Origin: Solea solea
Taxonomy: Eukaryota; Chordata; Actinopteri; Pleuronectiformes; Soleidae
DNA length: 64,000 nt
Reading direction: 5' to 3'
Assembly: GCF_958295425.1 (NCBI RefSeq)
Contig: NC_081148.1
Span: forward strand, 26,256,137-26,320,136
Under the pieces are notes generated by a model, which saw nothing but the letters and a program-made list of their open reading frames with translations, made no database searches and was not told where the DNA came from. Below, in pieces: positions 1 to 13,080 of this stretch. Positions within the stretch are counted from its first letter, which is position 1, and each line of letters starts with the position of its first letter. Both the position numbers and the translations under genes were made by a program.

Positions 1-740
1 GCTCGACTGCTGTTGATTTTCACACTTCAAGTTTCAAATTAAAAGCGATGATTTCTGGTAAAATCCTGTTCATGTTAATTAATACTTTCTAACGTCTATG
101 TTACATTTGGAAAGTGGAAAGCTACAGAAAACACGGTCGAATTTTGGGACCAAACTTTGAGACAGTGTGACTAAATGTTTCTTTAATATTACAATCTAAA
201 AGTCAGAGATGATTTAAAAACTGGGGTTTAATTTTTGTGTGTAATCCTGTAACTAAAGTAAAGCTCGTCTTAGGCCGAAGGAACTGATTCTGAAAGTTAA
301 GAACGTATTTGTTTTTACTTTGCCAAATTATGGCCAATCAAACAATTGTATGTAAAAAAGTTTCCAGTTGGTTCTTATTTTCACGCTGAATTTAAAACAG
401 GACGTTGTATTTTCTGCATTTATTAAAGTAAATATCAGTCATACAGTGGAAATGAGAGGTCAGGTGACGGACGAGGACACATGTGTTCCTCACAGTTAGT
501 GTACGACAGGAGTGGAGCGCTAATTTAGCTGGTGTGCTAACGCTCGACACCTGGGCGTGAGAAGCCCTAAGTGGGGTGAGGAGAAAAACCGGTCTGCTGT
601 GACTGGAGAAGCAGAAAATGTTAGCTAACGTCAGCTAGCGCCCGGCGACAGAAGCTAGTTTAAGATTCGTGTATGAACAGTTAAGCTAACCAACGTTAAA
701 AGTGACGCCAGCTCAAAGAGGCTGAAGTGCTTCTGAGGTT
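1..740. other. Upstream flank of the first gene, no coding region seen
   Basis: The first ~430 bases are AT-rich and hold nothing I recognise. From about 440 to 700 the sequence has more CpG dinucleotides and several GCTAGC/GCTAAC motifs, so it could be the promoter or 5'UTR of the small plus-strand gene that follows. No TATA box stands out, so promoter function is an inference. Confidence 0.3.
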
Positions 741-781
741 GCAGCGCGGCTTCATGGAAAAGAATATTCTGAAAAAGAAAC

Positions 782-1103
782 TTGAATGAGCAGCAGCAGC
801 AGCTGAATGCGTCTTATATGAAGACATTGAAATCCAACATTTCTAAGTGGAAACAAATGTTCTTCTTGCAGACTAACGAGCTGGTAATGAACTTAGAAAA
901 TGATGAAGACCTCATTCTGCAAGATGACCAAACCCTTAGGGCTGCTGGTGTTGGTAAGTTTAATATTGATGAACTGCAGTGTTTGTATTTCATCACAATG
1001 GTAACGTTGGTATTTCACCATTTCAGCAAATGAAACTGAAGTGGCCTTTTTCAGAAAAGAAGACTACACGCTCTTCAAAGCAAATCCCAAAACCGCCTGG
1101 TGA
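782..1103 (+). CDS. 3' exons of an unidentified small gene, possibly ubiquitin-like C-terminus
   Basis: An open frame from about 782 runs to a clean donor after 953 (GTAAGT). A 73-bp intron with a TTTCAG acceptor follows, and the frame continues at 1027 to a TGA at 1101-1103. The joined C-terminus has the pattern QDDQTLRAAGV-ANETEVAF, which looks like the last strands of a ubiquitin-like fold; the protein ends in KTAW. The part before it is rich in Q, K and E and looks like coiled coil (EQQQQLN). Directly upstream, in another frame, 711-780 reads as a second K/E/L-rich helix (FMEKNILKKKLE) that ends in TGA where the main frame opens. A one-base frameshift, an assembly error or an unseen intron could explain this. 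A polyA signal follows at 1243. I do not recognise the family. Confidence 0.4.
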
Positions 1104-1242
1104 ACACAGAGGACTGAGTGTCATGTTTATACTGTAAAGTTTTAGTTTAAAATTTGAGCCACACTGGAAAGCAGTTTTCTTTCTATTTTTCTCTTGGAAT
1201 AATTGTGACCATAATATTGTTTTTCATTGTTAAAATATGCTG

Positions 1243-1248
1243 AATAAA
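1243..1248 (+). terminator. Polyadenylation signal AATAAA
   Basis: A canonical AATAAA lies 140 bases after the stop codon of the small plus-strand gene, as expected for a short 3'UTR. Confidence 0.55.
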
Positions 1249-1259
1249 TTTTTCTATGA

Positions 1260-1293
1260 AAAAAGGCAACAAAGTTTTCTATGTTGCCTTTTT
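1260..1293 (+). other. Perfect 12-bp stem-loop just after the polyA signal
   Basis: AAAAAGGCAACA at 1260-1271 is the exact reverse complement of TGTTGCCTTTTT at 1282-1293, leaving a 10-base loop. It lies 12 bases after AATAAA, in the cleavage region of the preceding gene. A role in 3'-end formation is only a guess. Confidence 0.5.
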
Positions 1294-4200
1294 AAGTTTG
1301 TATTAACAGAGTTCTATTTAGTGTCCAGTTTTATTTTTTATTGGCATGACTTTGGTCATTTACTACAGGTGCGTTTGTGTGGATATTAGACAGTAAATGT
1401 GTTCACTTTGATGAAGTCACAGGCATGCGTCCATCAATCCATCCATGTTATGAATGTCCTGAGTGATCCACTCACATCCAGCTCAGAACAGGTTTAACTG
1501 TCACAGATATCATATTAGGTAGTGGTTTAATAAGGTTCCATTCCTGAGATGCATGAAAGTAATCCATCCTCAAGGTGGATTAGTGGATATCCTCGTGTCT
1601 TGTCCTCTTGTCTTGTGTCCTTATGTATTGTATCCTTGTTTCTTGTGTGTTGTGAAACATCCATAAATAGTAAAAATTTAAAAAGGATCATTCTGTCAAT
1701 CCAGTTTTCAATAACGTCACTGTATGCATGAATGCGAATGTTCGCATTTTTGTCTCATTCTGTCCAAAATGAGACAAAAAAGTCATAGAATAGTATGCCT
1801 TCCAAAATGAGACAAAAGTCATAGTGTAGTATGTCGTCCAAAATCACTCAAAAAAGTCATAGTGTAGTATGTCGTCCAAAATCACTCAAAAAAGTCATAG
1901 TTTAGTATATCGTCCAAAATCAGACAAAAGTCATAATATAGTATGTCGTCCAAAATCGCTCAAAAAGTCATATAGTATGTTGTCCAAAATGAGACAAAAA
2001 AGTCATAGTATAGTATGTCGTCCAAAATCACTCAAAAAAGTCATAGTATAGTATGTCGTCCAAAAAGAGACAAAAAAGTCATAGTATAGTATGTCGTCCA
2101 AAATCACTCAAAGAGTCAAAGTAAAGTATGTCGTCCAAAGTGAAACAAAAAAGTCATAGTATAGTATGTCGTCCAAAAAGACTAAAAAAGTAATAGTATA
2201 GTATGTCGTCCAAAATCACTCAAAAAGTCATAGTATAGTATGTCGTCCAAAAAGACTAAAAAAAGTAATAGTATAGTATGTCGTCCAAAATCACTCAAAA
2301 AGTCATAGTATAGTATGTCGTCCAAAATGAGACAAAAAAGTCATAGTATAGTATGTCGTCCAAAATCACTCAAAAAAGTCATAGTATAGTATGTCGTCCA
2401 AAAAGAGACAAAAAAGTCATAGTATAGTATGTCGTCCAAAATCACTCAGAGTCAAAGTAAAGTATGTCGTCCAAAATGAAACAAAAAAGTCATAGTATAG
2501 TATGTAGTCCAAAAAGACTAAAAGAAGTAATAGTATAGTATGTCGTCCAAAATCACTCAAAAAGTCAAAGTAAAGTATGTCGTCCAAAATCACTCAAAAA
2601 AGTCATAGTATAGTATGTCGTCCAAAAAGAGACAAAAAAGTCATAGTATAGTATGTCGTCCAAAAAGACTAAAAAAAGTAATAGTATAGTATGTCGTCCA
2701 AAAAGACTAAAAAAAGTAATAGTATAGTATGTCGTCCAAAATCACTCAAAAAGTCAAAGTAAAGTATGTCGTCCAAAATGAAACAAAAAAGTCATAGTAT
2801 AGTATGTCGTCCAAAATGAGACAAAAAAGTCATAGTATAGTATGTCGTCCAAAATCACTCAAAAAAGTCAGTTTAGTATGTCGTCCAAAATCAGACAAAA
2901 GTCATAGTATAGTATGTCGTCCAAAATCACTCAAAAAGTCATAGTATAGTATGTTGTCCAAAATGAGACAAAAAAGTCATAGTATAGTATGTCGTGCAAA
3001 ATCACTCAAAAATGTCATAGTATAGTATGTCGTCCAAAATCAGTCAAAAAAAGTCATAGTATAGTATGTCGTCCAAAAAGACTCAAAAAAGTCATAGTAT
3101 AGTATGTCCTCCTAAATCAGTCAAAAAATTCATAGTATAGTATGTCGTCCAAAATGAGACAAGAAAGTCATAGTATAGTATGTCGTCCAAAATGAGACAA
3201 AAAAGTCATAGTATAGTATGTCGTCCAAAATGAGACAAAAAAATCATAGTATAGTATGTCGTCCAGAACGAGACAAAAAGTCATAGTATAGTATGTCTTC
3301 TAAAATTAGACAAAAAAGTCATAGTATAGTATGTCGTCCAAAATCACTCAAAAAAGTCATAGTACAGTATGTCGTTCCAAAATGAGACAAAAACGTCATA
3401 GTATAGTATGTTGTCAAAAATTGGACAAAAAAATCATAGTATAGTATGTCGTCCAGAATGAGACAAAAAGTCATAGTATAGTATGTCCTCCTAAATCAGT
3501 CAAAAAAGTCATAGTATAGTATGTCATCCAAAATTAGACAAAAAATCATAGTATAGTGTGTCGTCCAAAATCAGTCAAAAAAGTCATAGTATAGTATGTC
3601 GTCCAAAATTGGTCAAAAATGTCATAGTATAGTATGTCGTCCAAAATGAGACAAAAAAATCAGAGTATAGTATGTCATCCAAAATTGGTCAAAAATGTCA
3701 TAGTATAGTATGTCGTCCAAAATCACTCAAAAAAGTCATAGTATAGTATGTTGTCAAAAATGGGACAAAAAAATCATAGTATAGTATGTCGTCCAAAATG
3801 AGACAAAAAAATCACAGTATAGTATGTCGTCAAAAATTAGACAAAAAAGTCAAAGTATAGTATGTCGACCAAAATGAGACAAAAAAGTCATAGTATGGTA
3901 TGCCGTCCAAAAAGACTCAAAAAAGTCATAGTATAGTTTGTCGTCCAAAAAGAGACAAAAAAGTCATAGTATAGTATGTCGTCCAAAATCACTCAGAGTC
4001 AAAGTATAGTATGTCGTCAAAAATTAGACAAAAAATCATAGTATAGTTTGTCGTCCAAAATCACTCAAAAAAGTCATAGTATAGCATGTCGTCCAAAATT
4101 ACTCAAAAAGTCATAGTATAGTATGTCGTCCAAAATGAGACAAAAAAATCATATTATAGTATGTCGTCCAGAATGAGATAAAAAGTCATAGTATAGTATG

Positions 4201-5108
4201 TCTTCTAAAATTAGACTAAAAAGTCATAGTATAGTATGTCGTCCAAAATCACTCAAAAAAGTCATAGTATAGTATGTCGTCCAAAATCCCTCAAAAATGT
4301 CATAGTATAGTATGTCGTCCGAAATGAGACAAAAAAGTCATAGTATAGTATGTCGTCCAAAATGAGACAAAAAAGTCATAGTATAGTATGTCGTCCAAAA
4401 TGAGACAAAAAAGTCATAGTATAGTATGTCGTCCAAAATCACTCAAAAAAGTCATAGTATAGTATGTCGTCCAAAATGAGACAAAAAAATCATAGTATAG
4501 TATGTCGTCCAAAATCAGTCACAAAAGTCATAGTATAGTATGTCGTCCAAAAACACTCAAAAAAGTCATAGTATAGTATGTCGTCCAAAATGAGACAAAA
4601 ACGTCATAGTATAGTATGTCGTCCAAAATCACTCAAAAAAGTCATAGTACAGTATGTCGTCCAAAATGAGACAAAAACGTCATAGTAAAGTATGTCGTCC
4701 AAAATGAGACAAAAAAGTCATAGTATAGTATGTCGTCCAAAATTGGTCAAAAATGTCATAGTATAGTATGTCGTCCAAAATGAGACAAAAAAGTCATAGT
4801 ATAGTATGTCGTCCAAAATCACTCAAAAAAGTCATAGTATAGTATGTCGTCAAAAATTAGACAAAAAAATCATAGTATAGTATGTCGTCCAAAATCAGTC
4901 AAAAAAGTCATAGTATAGTATGTCGTCCAAAATTACTCAAAAAGTCATAGTATAGTATGTCGTCCAAAATTACTCAAAAAGTCATAGTATAGTATGTCGT
5001 CCAAAATGAGATAAAAAAAAATCATAGTATAGTATGTCGTCCAGAATGAGACAAAAAGTCATAGTATAGTATGTCTTCTAAAATTAGACAAAAAAGTCAT
5101 AGTATAGT

Positions 5109-8090
5109 ATGTCTTCCTAAATCAGTCAAAAAAGTCATAGTATAGTATGTCGTCCAAAATGAGACAAAAAAGTCATAGTATAGTATGTCGTCCAAAATCA
5201 CTCAAAAAAGTCAAAGTATAGTATGTCGTCCAAAATCACTCAAAAAAGTCATAGTATAGTATGTCGTCAAAAATTAGACAAAAAATCATAGTATAGTTTG
5301 TCGTCCAAAATCACTCAAAAAAGTCATGGTATAGCATGTCGTCCAAAATTACTCAAAAAGTCAATAGTATAGTATGTCGTCCAAAATGAGACAAAAAAAT
5401 CATAGTATAGTATGTCGTCCAGAATGAGATAAAAAGTCATAGTATAGTATGTCTTCTAAAATTAGACTAAAAAGTCATAGTATAGTATGTCGTCCAAAAC
5501 CACTCAAAAAAGTCATAGTATAGTATGTCATCCAAAATTGGTCAAAAATGTCATAGTATAGTGTGTCGTCAAAAATGAGACAAAAAAGTCATAGTATAGT
5601 ATGTCGTCCAAAATGAGACAAAAAAGTCATAGTATAGTATGTCGTCCAAAATCACTCAAAAAAGTCATAGTATAGTATGTCGTCCAAAAAGACTCAAAAA
5701 AGTCATAGTATAGTATGTCCTCCTAAATCAGTCAAAAAAGTCATAGTATAATATGTCGTCCAAAATGAGACAAAAAAGTCATAGTATAGTATGTCGTCCA
5801 AAATCACTCAAAAAAGTCATAGTACAGTATGTCGTCCAAAATGAGACAAAAACGTCATAGTAAAGTATGTCGTCCAAAATGAGACAAAAAAGTCATAGTA
5901 TAGTATGTCGTCCAAAATTGGTCAAAAATGTCATAGTATAGTATGTCGTCCAAAATGAGACAAAAAAGTCATAGTATAGTATGTCGTCCAAAATGAGACA
6001 AAAAAGTCATAGTATAGTATGTCGTCCAAAATCACTCAAAAAAGTCATAGTATAGTATGTCGTCAAAAATTAGACAAAAAAATCATAGTATAGTATGTCG
6101 TCCAAAATCAGTCAAAAAAAGTCATAGTATAGTATGTCGTCCAAAATTACTCAAAAAGTCATAGTATAGTATGTCTTCTAAAATTAGACAAAAAAGTCAT
6201 AGTATAGTATGTCTTCTAAAATGAGAAAAAAAAGTCATAGCATAGTATGTCGTCCAAAATGAGACAAAAACGTCATAGTATAGTATGTCGTCCACAATCA
6301 CTCAAAAAAGTCATAGTATAGTATGTCGTCCAAAATGAGACAAAAACGTCATAGTATAGTATGTCGTCCAAAATCACTCAAAAAAGTCATAGTACAGTAT
6401 GTCGTCCAAAATGAGACAAAAACGTCATAGTATAGTATGTCGTCCAAAATGAGACAAAAAAGTCATAGTATAGTATGTCGTCCAAAATTGGTCAAAAATG
6501 TCATAGTACAGTATGTCGTCCAAAATGAGACAAAAAAGTCATAGTATAGTATGTCGTCCAAAATTGGTCAAAAATGTCATAGTACAGTATGTCGTCCAAA
6601 ATGAGACAAAAAAGTCATAGTATAGTATGTCGTCCAAAATCACTCAAAAAAGTCATAGTATAGTATGTCGTCAAAAATTAGACAAAAAGTCATAGTATAG
6701 TATGTCTTCTAAAATTAGACAAAAAAGTCATAGTATAGTATGTCGTCCAAAATGAGACAAAAATGTCATAGTATAGTATGTCGTCCAAAATCACTCAAAA
6801 AAGTCATAGTACAGTATGTCGTCCAAAATGAGACAAAAAAGTCATAGTATAGTATGTCGTCCAAAATGAGACAAAAAAGTCATAGTATAGTATGTCTTCC
6901 AAAATCACTCAAAAAAGTCATAGTATAGTATGTCGTCAAAAATTAGACAAAAAAATCATAGTATAGTATGTCGTCCAAAATCAGTCACAAAAGTCATAGT
7001 ATAGAATGTCGTCCAAAATTACTCAAAAAGTCATAGTATAGTATGTCGTCCAAAATGAGATAAAAAAAATCATAGTATAGTATGTCGTCCAGAATGAGAC
7101 AAAAAGTCATAGTATAGTATGTCTTCAAAAATTAGACAAAAAGTCATAGTATAGTATGTCATCCAAAATCACTCAAAAAAGTCTTAGTATAGTATGTTGT
7201 CCAAAATGAGACAAAAATGTCATAGTATAGTATGTCGTCCAAAATCACTCAAAAAAGTCATAGTACAGTATGTCGTCCAAAATGAGACAAAAACGTCATA
7301 GTATAGTATGTCGTCCAAAATGAGACAAAAAAGTCATAGCATAGTATGTCGTCCAAAATGAGACAAAAAAGTCATAGTATAGTATGTCTTCTAAAATGAG
7401 ACAAAAAAGTCATAGTATAGTATGTCTTCTAAAATGAGAAAAAAAAGTCATAGCATAGTATGTCGTCCAAAATGAGACAAAAACGTCATAGTATAGTATG
7501 TCGTCCAAAATCACTCAAAAAAGTCATAGTATAGTATGTCGTCCAAAATCCCTCAAAAAAGTCATAGTATAGTATGTCGTCCAAAATGAGACAAAAAAGT
7601 CATAGCATAGTATGTTGTCCAAAATGAGACAAAAAAGTCATAGCATAGTATGTCGTCCAAAATGAGACAAAAAAGTCATAGTATAGTATGTCTTCTAAAA
7701 TGAGACAAAAAAGTCATAGTATAGTATGTCTTCTAAAAATGAGAAAAAAAAGTCATAGTATAGTTTGTCTTCTAAAATGAGACAAAAACGTCATAGTACA
7801 GTACAGTATGTCGTCCAAAATGAGACAAAAACGTTGTAGTATAGTATGTCGTCCAAAATCACTCAAAAACGTCATAGTATAGTATGTCGTCCAAGAACAC
7901 TCAAAAAAGTCATAGTATAGTATGTCATCCAAAATTGGTCAAAAATGTCATAGTATAGTATGTCGTCAAAAATTAGACAAAAAAGTCATAGTATAGTATG
8001 TCGTCCAAAATCACTCAAAAAAGTCATAGTATAGTATGTCGTCCAAAATCAGTCAAAAAAGTCATAGTATAGTATGTCGTCCAAAATCAC
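5109..8090. repeat. Higher-order satellite block, copy 1 (3,226-bp period)
   Basis: This ~2.98-kb stretch of array A recurs at 8335-11316 with a constant offset of 3,226 bp, about 85 monomers. Shared rare marks prove it: TCAATAG at about 5362 and 8588, the CATGTC variant at 5335 and 8561, the AGTACAGTACAG insertion near 7796 and 11022, and GTTGTAG near 7833 and 11059. The order of variant boxes is the same in both. Confidence 0.9.
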
Positions 8091-8334
8091 TCAAAAAAGT
8101 CAGTATAGTATGTCGTCCAAAATGAGACAAAAACGTCATAGTATAGTATGTCGTCCAAAATCACTCAAAAAAGTCATAGTACAGTATGTCGTCCAAAATG
8201 AGACAAAAACGTCAGAGTATAGTATGTCGTCCAAAATGAGACAAAAAGTCATATTATAGTATGTCGTCCAAAATCAGTCAAAAAAGTCATAGTACAGTAT
8301 GTCGTCCAAAGACTCAAAAAAGTCATAGTATAGT

Positions 8335-11316
8335 ATGTCTTCCTAAATCAGTCAAAAAAGTCATAGTATAGTATGTCGTCCAAAATGAGACAAAAAAGTC
8401 ATAGTATAGTATGTCGTCCAAAATCACTCAAAAAAGTCAAAGTATAGTATGTCGTCCAAAATCACTCAAAAAAGTCATAGTATAGTATGTCGTCAAAAAT
8501 TAGACAAAAAATCATAGTATAGTTTGTCGTCCAAAATCACTCAAAAAAGTCATGGTATAGCATGTCGTCCAAAATTACTCAAAAAGTCAATAGTATAGTA
8601 TGTCGTCCAAAATGAGACAAAAAAATCATAGTATAGTATGTCGTCCAGAATGAGATAAAAAGTCATAGTATAGTATGTCTTCTAAAATTAGACTAAAAAG
8701 TCATAGTATAGTATGTCGTCCAAAACCACTCAAAAAAGTCATAGTATAGTATGTCATCCAAAATTGGTCAAAAATGTCATAGTATAGTGTGTCGTCAAAA
8801 ATGAGACAAAAAAGTCATAGTATAGTATGTCGTCCAAAATGAGACAAAAAAGTCATAGTATAGTATGTCGTCCAAAATCACTCAAAAAAGTCATAGTATA
8901 GTATGTCGTCCAAAAAGACTCAAAAAAGTCATAGTATAGTATGTCCTCCTAAATCAGTCAAAAAAGTCATAGTATAATATGTCGTCCAAAATGAGACAAA
9001 AAAGTCATAGTATAGTATGTCGTCCAAAATCACTCAAAAAAGTCATAGTACAGTATGTCGTCCAAAATGAGACAAAAACGTCATAGTAAAGTATGTCGTC
9101 CAAAATGAGACAAAAAAGTCATAGTATAGTATGTCGTCCAAAATTGGTCAAAAATGTCATAGTATAGTATGTCGTCCAAAATGAGACAAAAAAGTCATAG
9201 TATAGTATGTCGTCCAAAATGAGACAAAAAAGTCATAGTATAGTATGTCGTCCAAAATCACTCAAAAAAGTCATAGTATAGTATGTCGTCAAAAATTAGA
9301 CAAAAAAATCATAGTATAGTATGTCGTCCAAAATCAGTCAAAAAAAGTCATAGTATAGTATGTCGTCCAAAATTACTCAAAAAGTCATAGTATAGTATGT
9401 CTTCTAAAATTAGACAAAAAAGTCATAGTATAGTATGTCTTCTAAAATGAGAAAAAAAAGTCATAGCATAGTATGTCGTCCAAAATGAGACAAAAACGTC
9501 ATAGTATAGTATGTCGTCCACAATCACTCAAAAAAGTCATAGTATAGTATGTCGTCCAAAATGAGACAAAAACGTCATAGTATAGTATGTCGTCCAAAAT
9601 CACTCAAAAAAGTCATAGTACAGTATGTCGTCCAAAATGAGACAAAAACGTCATAGTATAGTATGTCGTCCAAAATGAGACAAAAAAGTCATAGTATAGT
9701 ATGTCGTCCAAAATTGGTCAAAAATGTCATAGTACAGTATGTCGTCCAAAATGAGACAAAAAAGTCATAGTATAGTATGTCGTCCAAAATTGGTCAAAAA
9801 TGTCATAGTACAGTATGTCGTCCAAAATGAGACAAAAAAGTCATAGTATAGTATGTCGTCCAAAATCACTCAAAAAAGTCATAGTATAGTATGTCGTCAA
9901 AAATTAGACAAAAAGTCATAGTATAGTATGTCTTCTAAAATTAGACAAAAAAGTCATAGTATAGTATGTCGTCCAAAATGAGACAAAAATGTCATAGTAT
10001 AGTATGTCGTCCAAAATCACTCAAAAAAGTCATAGTACAGTATGTCGTCCAAAATGAGACAAAAAAGTCATAGTATAGTATGTCGTCCAAAATGAGACAA
10101 AAAAGTCATAGTATAGTATGTCTTCCAAAATCACTCAAAAAAGTCATAGTATAGTATGTCGTCAAAAATTAGACAAAAAAATCATAGTATAGTATGTCGT
10201 CCAAAATCAGTCACAAAAGTCATAGTATAGAATGTCGTCCAAAATTACTCAAAAAGTCATAGTATAGTATGTCGTCCAAAATGAGATAAAAAAAATCATA
10301 GTATAGTATGTCGTCCAGAATGAGACAAAAAGTCATAGTATAGTATGTCTTCAAAAATTAGACAAAAAGTCATAGTATAGTATGTCATCCAAAATCACTC
10401 AAAAAAGTCTTAGTATAGTATGTTGTCCAAAATGAGACAAAAATGTCATAGTATAGTATGTCGTCCAAAATCACTCAAAAAAGTCATAGTACAGTATGTC
10501 GTCCAAAATGAGACAAAAACGTCATAGTATAGTATGTCGTCCAAAATGAGACAAAAAAGTCATAGCATAGTATGTCGTCCAAAATGAGACAAAAAAGTCA
10601 TAGTATAGTATGTCTTCTAAAATGAGACAAAAAAGTCATAGTATAGTATGTCTTCTAAAATGAGAAAAAAAAGTCATAGCATAGTATGTCGTCCAAAATG
10701 AGACAAAAACGTCATAGTATAGTATGTCGTCCAAAATCACTCAAAAAAGTCATAGTATAGTATGTCGTCCAAAATCCCTCAAAAAAGTCATAGTATAGTA
10801 TGTCGTCCAAAATGAGACAAAAAAGTCATAGCATAGTATGTTGTCCAAAATGAGACAAAAAAGTCATAGCATAGTATGTCGTCCAAAATGAGACAAAAAA
10901 GTCATAGTATAGTATGTCTTCTAAAATGAGACAAAAAAGTCATAGTATAGTATGTCTTCTAAAAATGAGAAAAAAAAGTCATAGTATAGTTTGTCTTCTA
11001 AAATGAGACAAAAACGTCATAGTACAGTACAGTATGTCGTCCAAAATGAGACAAAAACGTTGTAGTATAGTATGTCGTCCAAAATCACTCAAAAACGTCA
11101 TAGTATAGTATGTCGTCCAAGAACACTCAAAAAAGTCATAGTATAGTATGTCATCCAAAATTGGTCAAAAATGTCATAGTATAGTATGTCGTCAAAAATT
11201 AGACAAAAAAGTCATAGTATAGTATGTCGTCCAAAATCACTCAAAAAAGTCATAGTATAGTATGTCGTCCAAAATCAGTCAAAAAAGTCATAGTATAGTA
11301 TGTCGTCCAAAATGAG
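8335..11316. repeat. Higher-order satellite block, copy 2
   Basis: Second copy of the block at 5109-8090, with few or no differences where I compared lines directly. Divergence begins at about 11,305, where copy 2 has a TGAGAC monomer and copy 1 has TCACTC. Near identity over 3 kb implies a recent unequal exchange or an amplification event. Confidence 0.9.
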
Positions 11317-11640
11317 ACAAAAAAATCATAGTATAGTATGTCGTCCTGAATGAGACAAAAAGTCATAGTATAGTATGTCCTCCTAAATCAGTCAAAAAAG
11401 TCATAGTATAGTATGTCATCCAAAATGAGACAAAAAAGTCATAGTATAGTATGTCGTCCAAAATGAGACAAAAAAGTCATGGTATGGTATGCCGTCCAAA
11501 AAGACTCAAAAAAGTCATAGTATAGTATGTCGTCAAAAATTAGACAAAAAATCATAGTATAGTATGTCGTCCAAAATCAGTCAAAAAAGTCATAGTATAG
11601 TATGTCGTCCAAAAACACTCAAAAAAGTCATAGTATAGAA

Positions 11641-13080
11641 TGTCGTCCAAAATTACTCAAAAAGTCATAGTATAGTATGTCATCCAAAATGAGATAAAAA
11701 AAATCATAGTATAGTATGTCGTCCAGAATGAGACAAAAAGTCATAGTATAGTATGTCTTCCAAAATCACTCAAAAAAGTCTTAGTATAGTATGTCGTCCA
11801 AAATGAGACAAAAACGTCATAGTTAAGTATGTCGTCCAAAATCACTCAAAAAAGTCATAGTATAGTATGTCGTCCAAAATCCCTCAAAAATGTCATAGTA
11901 TAGTATGTCGTCCAAAATGAGACAAAAAAGTCATAGTATAGTATGTCGTCCAAAATGAGACAAAAAAGTCATAGTATAGTATGTCGTCCAAAAAGACTCA
12001 AAAAAGTCTTAGTATAGTATGTCGTCCAAAATGAGACAAAAAAGTCATAGCATAGTATGTTGTCCAAAATGAGACAAAAAAGTCATAGCATAGTATGTCG
12101 TCCAAAATGAGACAAAAAAGTCATAGTATAGTATGTCTTCTAAAATGAGACAAAAAAGTCATAGTATAGTATGTCTTCTAAAAATGAGAAAAAAAAGTCA
12201 TAGTATAGTTTGTCTTCTAAAATGAGACAAAAACGTCATAGTACAGTATGTCGTCCAAAATGAGACAAAAACGTTGTAGTATAGTATGTCGTCCAAAATC
12301 ACTCAAAAACGTCATAGTATAGTATGTCGTCCAAAAACACTCAAAAAAGTCATAGTATAGAATGTCGTCCAAAATTACTCAAAAAGTCATAGTATAGTAT
12401 GTCATCCAAAATGAGATAAAAAAAATCATAGTATAGTATGTCGTCCAGAATGAGACAAAAAGTCATAGTATAGTATGTCTTCCAAAATCACTCAAAAAAG
12501 TCTTAGTATAGTATGTCGTCCAAAATGAGACAAAAACGTCATAGTTAAGTATGTCGTCCAAAATCACTCAAAAAAGTCATAGTATAGTATGTCGTCCAAA
12601 ATCCCTCAAAAATGTCATAGTATAGTATGTCGTCCAAAATGAGACAAAAAAGTCATAGTATAGTATGTCGTCCAAAATGAGACAAAAAAGTCATAGTATA
12701 GTATGTCGTCCAAAATGAGACAAAAAAGTCATAGTATAGTATGTCGTCCAAAATCACTCAAAAAAGTCATAGTATAGTATGTCGTCGAAAATGAGACCAA
12801 AAAAGTCATAGTATAGTATGTCTTCTAAAATTAGACAAAAAAGTCATAGTATAGTATGTCGTCCAAAATCACTCAAAAAAGTCATAGTATAGTATGTCGT
12901 CCAAAATGAGATAAAAACGTCATAGTATAGTATGTCGTCCAAAATGAGACAAAAACGTCATAGTATAGTATGTCGTCCAAAATGAGACAAAAAAGTCATA
13001 GTATAGTATGTCGTCCAAAATTGGTCAAAAATGTCATAGTATAGTATGTCGTCCAAAATGAGACAAAAACGTCATAGTAT
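11641..13080. repeat. ~722-bp higher-order duplication inside array A
   Basis: The run starting TGTCGTCCAAAATTACTC at 11641, with the rare GTCATCC and GAGATAAAAAAAATC variants, restarts at 12363 (offset 722 bp, 19 monomers). A group of TTGTCC and AAAATGAGAAAAAAAA monomers at about 12,020-12,250 also repeats the order seen at 10,800-11,030. Confidence 0.65.
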
